From the NCBI RefSeq assembly GCF_006874645.1, contig NZ_CP030082.1:3410001-3474000 (forward strand): a stretch of 64,000 nt of DNA. The letters run 5' to 3'. The first letter of the stretch is position 1, and each line of letters starts with the position of its first letter. Shown piece after piece: positions 60,114-64,000 of this stretch. The position numbers and the translations under genes are program-made. The notes beneath the pieces are model-generated. The model did not search any database and was not told the origin of the DNA. It worked only from the letters and a program-made list of their open reading frames with translations. Source of the DNA: Bdellovibrio sp. ZAP7. GTDB lineage: Bacteria > Bdellovibrionota > Bdellovibrionia > Bdellovibrionales > Bdellovibrionaceae.

Positions 60114-63100
60114 ATGCGAATCGGTAAAAAAATCATAACTGTGTTTGCGCTGATACTGCTCGGGTTTATAGCATCTGTAGCAACAGCGTCTCCACAAAAA
60201 CTCACATATCAGGGTCGTATCGTTGATTCCACCGGACATGCATTAAACTACAACGACGTCGCATTTAGATTCCAAATTACGTCCACCGATGGATTGTGTG
60301 TTCTTTATTATGAAGAGCGCCAACACATCAACATGCAAAACTCTGATGGTATCTTTGATATTGCGATCGGCGATGGCAATGTGATTTATGCTGCTGGCGG
60401 AGCGAATAAACTTTCTGATTCTTTCACAAATGGAATTACTCATAACTGTTACGGCGGTGGTACTTGGGCTGCCTCTTCGACTTCTGAACGTCTTTTGAAA
60501 GTAAGTTTCCATGACGGCACCGGTTGGCAGGCAGTGGATCCGGCTAACACGATTCGCTCCGTTCCGTTCGCAATGTCATCTTACTCCGCACAAACTTTGG
60601 CGGACAAAACTATTAATGACCTAGTATTGAAAGCTAGCTTAACTTCTTGTGCTGCCGGCCAAGCCTTAAGCTGGAATGGCACGACGTTCTCTTGCGTCGC
60701 AACTTCCACAGGTACACTGACAGGTGTGACAGCGGGCACAGGTCTTTCTGGTGGCGGCACATCTGGCACAGTGACTGTTTCTCTTGCGAACTCTGGTGTG
60801 ACTGCTGGTACTTACGGTTCAGCAACTCAAGTTCCAGTGGTTGCCGTAGATGCCACAGGTCGCATTACTTCAGTAACTCCGACAACAATCACTGGTATCG
60901 CTCCGGGCGGTTCTGCTAGTGGTGATTTGAGCGGTTCATACCCTTCGCCAACAATTGCGAACAACGCTGTGACCAGTGCAAAAATTGCTGACGGCACTGT
61001 TGTCGCAGCCGACATGGATTTCACGGGTACGAACGTTGCTACATCAAGCATCGTGATCAAAGACTCCACAGGTAAATTTGCAGAGTTTGCATGTTCAACT
61101 GTTGGTCACGTTGCAACTTGGACTGCTGTGGGTTGGGGTTGCCAAGCTCCTTCAACAACAGATGCGACGAAGTTGCCTTTGGCTGGCGGTACAATGGCTG
61201 GCGCGATTGACATGAACAGTAACAACTTCACAAACATTGGTTTCATGACAATGTCTGCGAACAAGAGCCTTCATGTTTCAAACAATGCTGCAGACCCAAG
61301 CTTGGTTGCTGCTGATAAAGGTAAAATCTGGTTTAACTCGACAACGAATGAATTGAAATACTGGAACGGTACGACTGCCGTTGCTGTAGGTTCCACAGGT
61401 GCTGCAATCACAGACTTAACAGGTGATGTAACTGCAACAGGCCCGGGCTCAACGGCAGCAACTATTGCTAATAGCGCTGTAACTAATGCCAAAATGGCCA
61501 ACATGGCTTCTTATACTTTGAAAGGAAATAACACGGGCTCTGCGGCAGCGCCGACAGATGTTACGATTACTTCTCTTCAAGGTACGACGGCCACAACATT
61601 TGCAGCAGGTAATGACTCCCGTATCACGGGCGCACTTCAATCGGGCGCATCTGCAGGTGGCGACCTGACGGGTACTTATCCAAACCCTACAGTCGCGTCT
61701 GGTGCAGTTACTTCTGCGAAAATCGCTTCTGGAACTATTCTTGGAACGAACATGGATTTCACGGGAGCAAACAGCGGAACAACTGGAATGGTTTTAAAAG
61801 ATTCCACTGGGAAGTTCGCGAACTTTACATGCTCCACAGCGGGTGACGTACCGACTTGGACAGCTTCAGGTTTTTCTTGTCAGACGCCTTCACCACTTCT
61901 GCCTTCACTTGCTGACGGCAAAATGTGGGTGGGTGTAACAGGCACAGCAACAGCAGTGACGATGTCGGGTGATGCGACTTTGTCAAATGCAGGTGCTTTG
62001 ACTCTGGCAAACGTTGTTTCCGCAGGAACTTATACAAAAGTAACTGTAGATACAAAAGGTCGTGTTACTACCGGCGCTAACTTAGCGGCTGGTGATATCA
62101 CAACTGCTTTGACGTACACTCCTGTGAATAAAGCCGGTGACGTGATGACAGGATCTTTGGGTCTTGGCAACTTCACAAATGCAACGGAAGCAACTCTTAT
62201 TACTGGTTGGACTGCTGCTGATAAAGGTAAAACTTGGTTCAATACTTCAACGAACCAAGTAAAATACTGGGATGGTTCTGCCGCTCAAGCTTTGGGAGTT
62301 TCTGGGGCGGGCTTAACGTCACTGAATGGTGAATCTGGTTCGGCGCAAACTTTTGCAACTCCAGGTACTTCTGGAACAGCTCCTGCTTGGTCTTCAGCTT
62401 CCAATGCTCATACATTGAATATCCCAATGGCTTCGGCCGCTGGTGTGACTGCGGGTCTTATCAGCAAAACTGATTACGATGCTTTCACGGCAAAACAAGC
62501 TGCAGGTAACTATGTTACTGCTTTGACTGGTGACGTAACAGCTTCAGGCCCAGGCTCTGCCGCTGCGACTATCGCTGCCAATGCCGTGACAAGTTCTAAA
62601 ATTGCTGACGGCACTATCGTTGGCGCGGATATGGATTTCACTGGCGTAAATGCTGGTACTGCGAATCTTGTTATTAAAGATACATCCGGTAAATTCGCAA
62701 ACTTTGGTTGTTCAACTGCAGGGCACGTTGCCACTTGGTCTGTGACCGGTTGGTCTTGTGCTGCCCCTACTCCACTTATGCCTTCACTAGCTAACGGAAA
62801 AATCTGGGTTGGGGATGGTTCGAATGCCGCAACGGCGGTGAGCGTAAGTGGCGATGCGACACTTGCTAATACAGGTGCTTTGACTCTGAAAAACACGGGT
62901 ACTGCAGGTACATATTATAGTGTGACAACGGATGCTCAAGGCCGTGTGACAGCAGGTGCTGCTTCGTTGGTGGCTGCTGACATTCCAAATCTTGATTGGG
63001 CAAAAATCACTTCTGGCAAACCAACATCCCTTTCAGGTTATGGAATTACTGATGGCGTTCAAAATGCTGGTGGCACTCCAAGTGTTGCTACAGGTTTGGA

Positions 63101-64000
63101 TGCAAGTAAACCAGCTGCTGGTACTGCCGGTCGCATTTACGTAGCGACAGATACGCAAAAAATCTATTCTGACTCTGGTGCTGTATGGACAGTTGTTGGT
63201 GCTTACACTTCACTGACTGGTGCAACTGGCGCCTTCGTTAACGGCGGTAACTCTTTCGGTACGGCCGCTTCCCTTGGAACAAACGACAGTAATCAATTAA
63301 CTCTTAAAACAAACAACACAGATCGTATCACGATCGACACCGCTGGTAACGTAGGTATCGGTGGAGCGCCGGCTTATAAAGCTCATATCAGAAATGGTGT
63401 TCTTGCCGTTAAAGGTGACGCTGGTTCATCGAATGCTCCATCCACTGAATCCGTGGCTTCTTTCGATAGAGAAGCTGTTGGCGGTGTCGGTATGAACATG
63501 TACACAATGAACGCCCAACCTGCGACAATCTATTTCGGTAATACTTCGAGTGCGCAGCAAGGTTCTATCAAATACCAAGTTGATGCTTCCACTCCAGCGA
63601 ATCAATATATGGCTTTCCGCGTGAACTCTGCTGAAAGAGCGCGAATCACTTCGACTGGAAACTTTGGTATCGGGACAACTACGCCAACTTCTCCTTTACA
63701 TGTAGCTGGCACGATGACTAATACCAGTGGTGCACCAGCATTGAACTACTTCTACGGAACTGCAGATCCGACGGCGGCTTCCACGGCCGTATTCTATGGC
63801 AGCAATGGGTCTGTTGCTAAATTTGACAATGCCAACATGTCGGGCGCCCAAACTGTCGGTGCTGCCGGTATCGTTGAACAAGGTGGAACAGGCACTTTGG
63901 GTACGGCCGTTGGTGTAGAAGGTTATCTTACGAAGTACGGCACAGGAAATGTTACTAACTCCTATGGCGTATTCTCACACATGAAAAGCAGCGCCGCAGG
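60114..64000 (+). CDS. second fibre protein, cut by the window end (tail-fibre-like)
   Basis: The frame starting at the ATG at 60114 (AGGGA six bases upstream) is in phase with the coding reading at 64000 and gives at least 1295 residues with no stop seen. A signal peptide to about residue 26 is followed by LTYQGRIVDSTG and IRSVPFAMSSY, the same N-terminal module as the fibre at 6471. The shaft has three copies of a 75-residue unit with MDFTG, KDSTGKFA-F-CST and TW--GW-C motifs. Near 63300 the text turns to LTLKTNNTDRITIDTAGNVGIG, typical of the region before an S74 chaperone domain in phage tail fibres. The C-terminus, and so any S74 domain, is outside the window. Confidence 0.85.
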   Translation, partial: MRIGKKIITVFALILLGFIASVATASPQKLTYQGRIVDSTGHALNYNDVAFRFQITSTDGLCVLYYEERQHINMQNSDGIFDIAIGDGNVIYAAGGANKLSDSFTNGITHNCYGGGTWAASSTSERLLKVSFHDGTGWQAVDPANTIRSVPFAMSSYSAQTLADKTINDLVLKASLTSCAAGQALSWNGTTFSCVATSTGTLTGVTAGTGLSGGGTSGTVTVSLANSGVTAGTYGSATQVPVVAVDATGRITSVTPTTITGIAPGGSASGDLSGSYPSPTIANNAVTSAKIADGTVVAADMDFTGTNVATSSIVIKDSTGKFAEFACSTVGHVATWTAVGWGCQAPSTTDATKLPLAGGTMAGAIDMNSNNFTNIGFMTMSANKSLHVSNNAADPSLVAADKGKIWFNSTTNELKYWNGTTAVAVGSTGAAITDLTGDVTATGPGSTAATIANSAVTNAKMANMASYTLKGNNTGSAAAPTDVTITSLQGTTATTFAAGNDSRITGALQSGASAGGDLTGTYPNPTVASGAVTSAKIASGTILGTNMDFTGANSGTTGMVLKDSTGKFANFTCSTAGDVPTWTASGFSCQTPSPLLPSLADGKMWVGVTGTATAVTMSGDATLSNAGALTLANVVSAGTYTKVTVDTKGRVTTGANLAAGDITTALTYTPVNKAGDVMTGSLGLGNFTNATEATLITGWTAADKGKTWFNTSTNQVKYWDGSAAQALGVSGAGLTSLNGESGSAQTFATPGTSGTAPAWSSASNAHTLNIPMASAAGVTAGLISKTDYDAFTAKQAAGNYVTALTGDVTASGPGSAAATIAANAVTSSKIADGTIVGADMDFTGVNAGTANLVIKDTSGKFANFGCSTAGHVATWSVTGWSCAAPTPLMPSLANGKIWVGDGSNAATAVSVSGDATLANTGALTLKNTGTAGTYYSVTTDAQGRVTAGAASLVAADIPNLDWAKITSGKPTSLSGYGITDGVQNAGGTPSVATGLDASKPAAGTAGRIYVATDTQKIYSDSGAVWTVVGAYTSLTGATGAFVNGGNSFGTAASLGTNDSNQLTLKTNNTDRITIDTAGNVGIGGAPAYKAHIRNGVLAVKGDAGSSNAPSTESVASFDREAVGGVGMNMYTMNAQPATIYFGNTSSAQQGSIKYQVDASTPANQYMAFRVNSAERARITSTGNFGIGTTTPTSPLHVAGTMTNTSGAPALNYFYGTADPTAASTAVFYGSNGSVAKFDNANMSGAQTVGAAGIVEQGGTGTLGTAVGVEGYLTKYGTGNVTNSYGVFSHMKSSAA
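60918..62770 (+). repeat. three copies of a 75-residue unit in the second fibre
   Basis: Units near 60918-61150, 61660-61890 and 62530-62770 encode similar blocks: GDL-G-YPxPTIA or GDVTASGPGSAAATIA, then AVTSAKIADGT, MDFTG, KDSTGKFA, CST-GHVATW and GW-C--P. Each ends with two cysteines about 15 residues apart. Borders are approximate. Confidence 0.7.

Overview
The window looks like chromosomal DNA of a predatory bacterium of the genus Bdellovibrio or a close relative. The strongest marker is a 309-residue FHA-GGDEF protein (16183-17112) that matches my memory of DgcB, the diguanylate cyclase needed for prey invasion in B. bacteriovorus. Other markers are three TIGR02147/DUF4423-type regulators, many small secreted proteins with no known function, and two long fibre-like surface proteins with the N-terminal YQGRI module of Bdellovibrio chimeric (mosaic adhesive trimer-type) fibres. 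I see no rRNA, tRNA, CRISPR array, transposase, integrase or phage structural genes.

Layout. 134-2243: an ECF sigma factor operon (sigma factor, membrane anti-sigma candidate, periplasmic sensor-like helical protein, STAS-like protein). 2353-2991: a small secreted protein. 3010-11522 (minus strand): a three-gene operon of a 1683-residue repetitive fibre, a TPR-glycosyltransferase and a Tat-exported RCC1 propeller. 11900-14215: a small Cys-containing exported protein and two tandem TIGR02147 regulators. 14357-17112: a membrane Ser/Thr kinase convergent with dgcB. 17218-27866: a maltodextrin cluster (LamB porin, pullulanase, a MalE-MalF fusion, MalG, MalK, alpha-amylase, ROK sugar kinase). With the nearby pgi (28726-29940) this gives a complete route from outside alpha-glucan to fructose-6-phosphate. 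28017-32526: hemerythrin-like protein, Pgi, metallophosphoesterase, coiled-coil protein. 32872-33730: ohrR-ohr. 33887-40349: two PfkB kinases, RlmN, a secreted protein, an APH-like kinase, a DOPA-dioxygenase-like protein and an AlkB-like oxygenase. 40469-45008: trypsin-like protease, GMC oxidoreductase, alpha/beta hydrolase. 45121-50660: GdhA, then PyrD, a NUDIX hydrolase and two glycosyltransferases in an overlapping run, then HU/IHF. 50757-55125: EpmA, a third TIGR02147 protein and three secreted proteins. 55620-56130: a higBA locus whose toxin lacks its C-terminal part. 56224-59857: TldD, TldE, a DUF4286-like protein and a histone H1-like protein. 60114 to the window end: a second fibre gene, open at the right edge.

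Between genes there is more structure than simple terminators. I see three families of intergenic hairpin repeats: a short 3' hairpin with one compensated base-pair change (28668, 34818, 50728); a long nested hairpin directly after stop codons (38182-38306, 43202-43281); and a GGTACGG-armed element (32614-32729, 40348-40423, 51986). There is also a 21-bp inverted repeat bracketed by 14-bp direct repeats (55169-55463). Two loci, dgcB and higBA, have good sigma-70 promoters so close to the start codon that a leaderless mRNA is expected.

The best candidates for something not yet described are the fibre/glycosyltransferase/RCC1 operon as a possible surface-fibre decoration system, and a possible kinase-to-FHA signalling link from the kinase to DgcB, with a coiled-coil protein carrying similar threonine motifs. 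Both are inferences from sequence.
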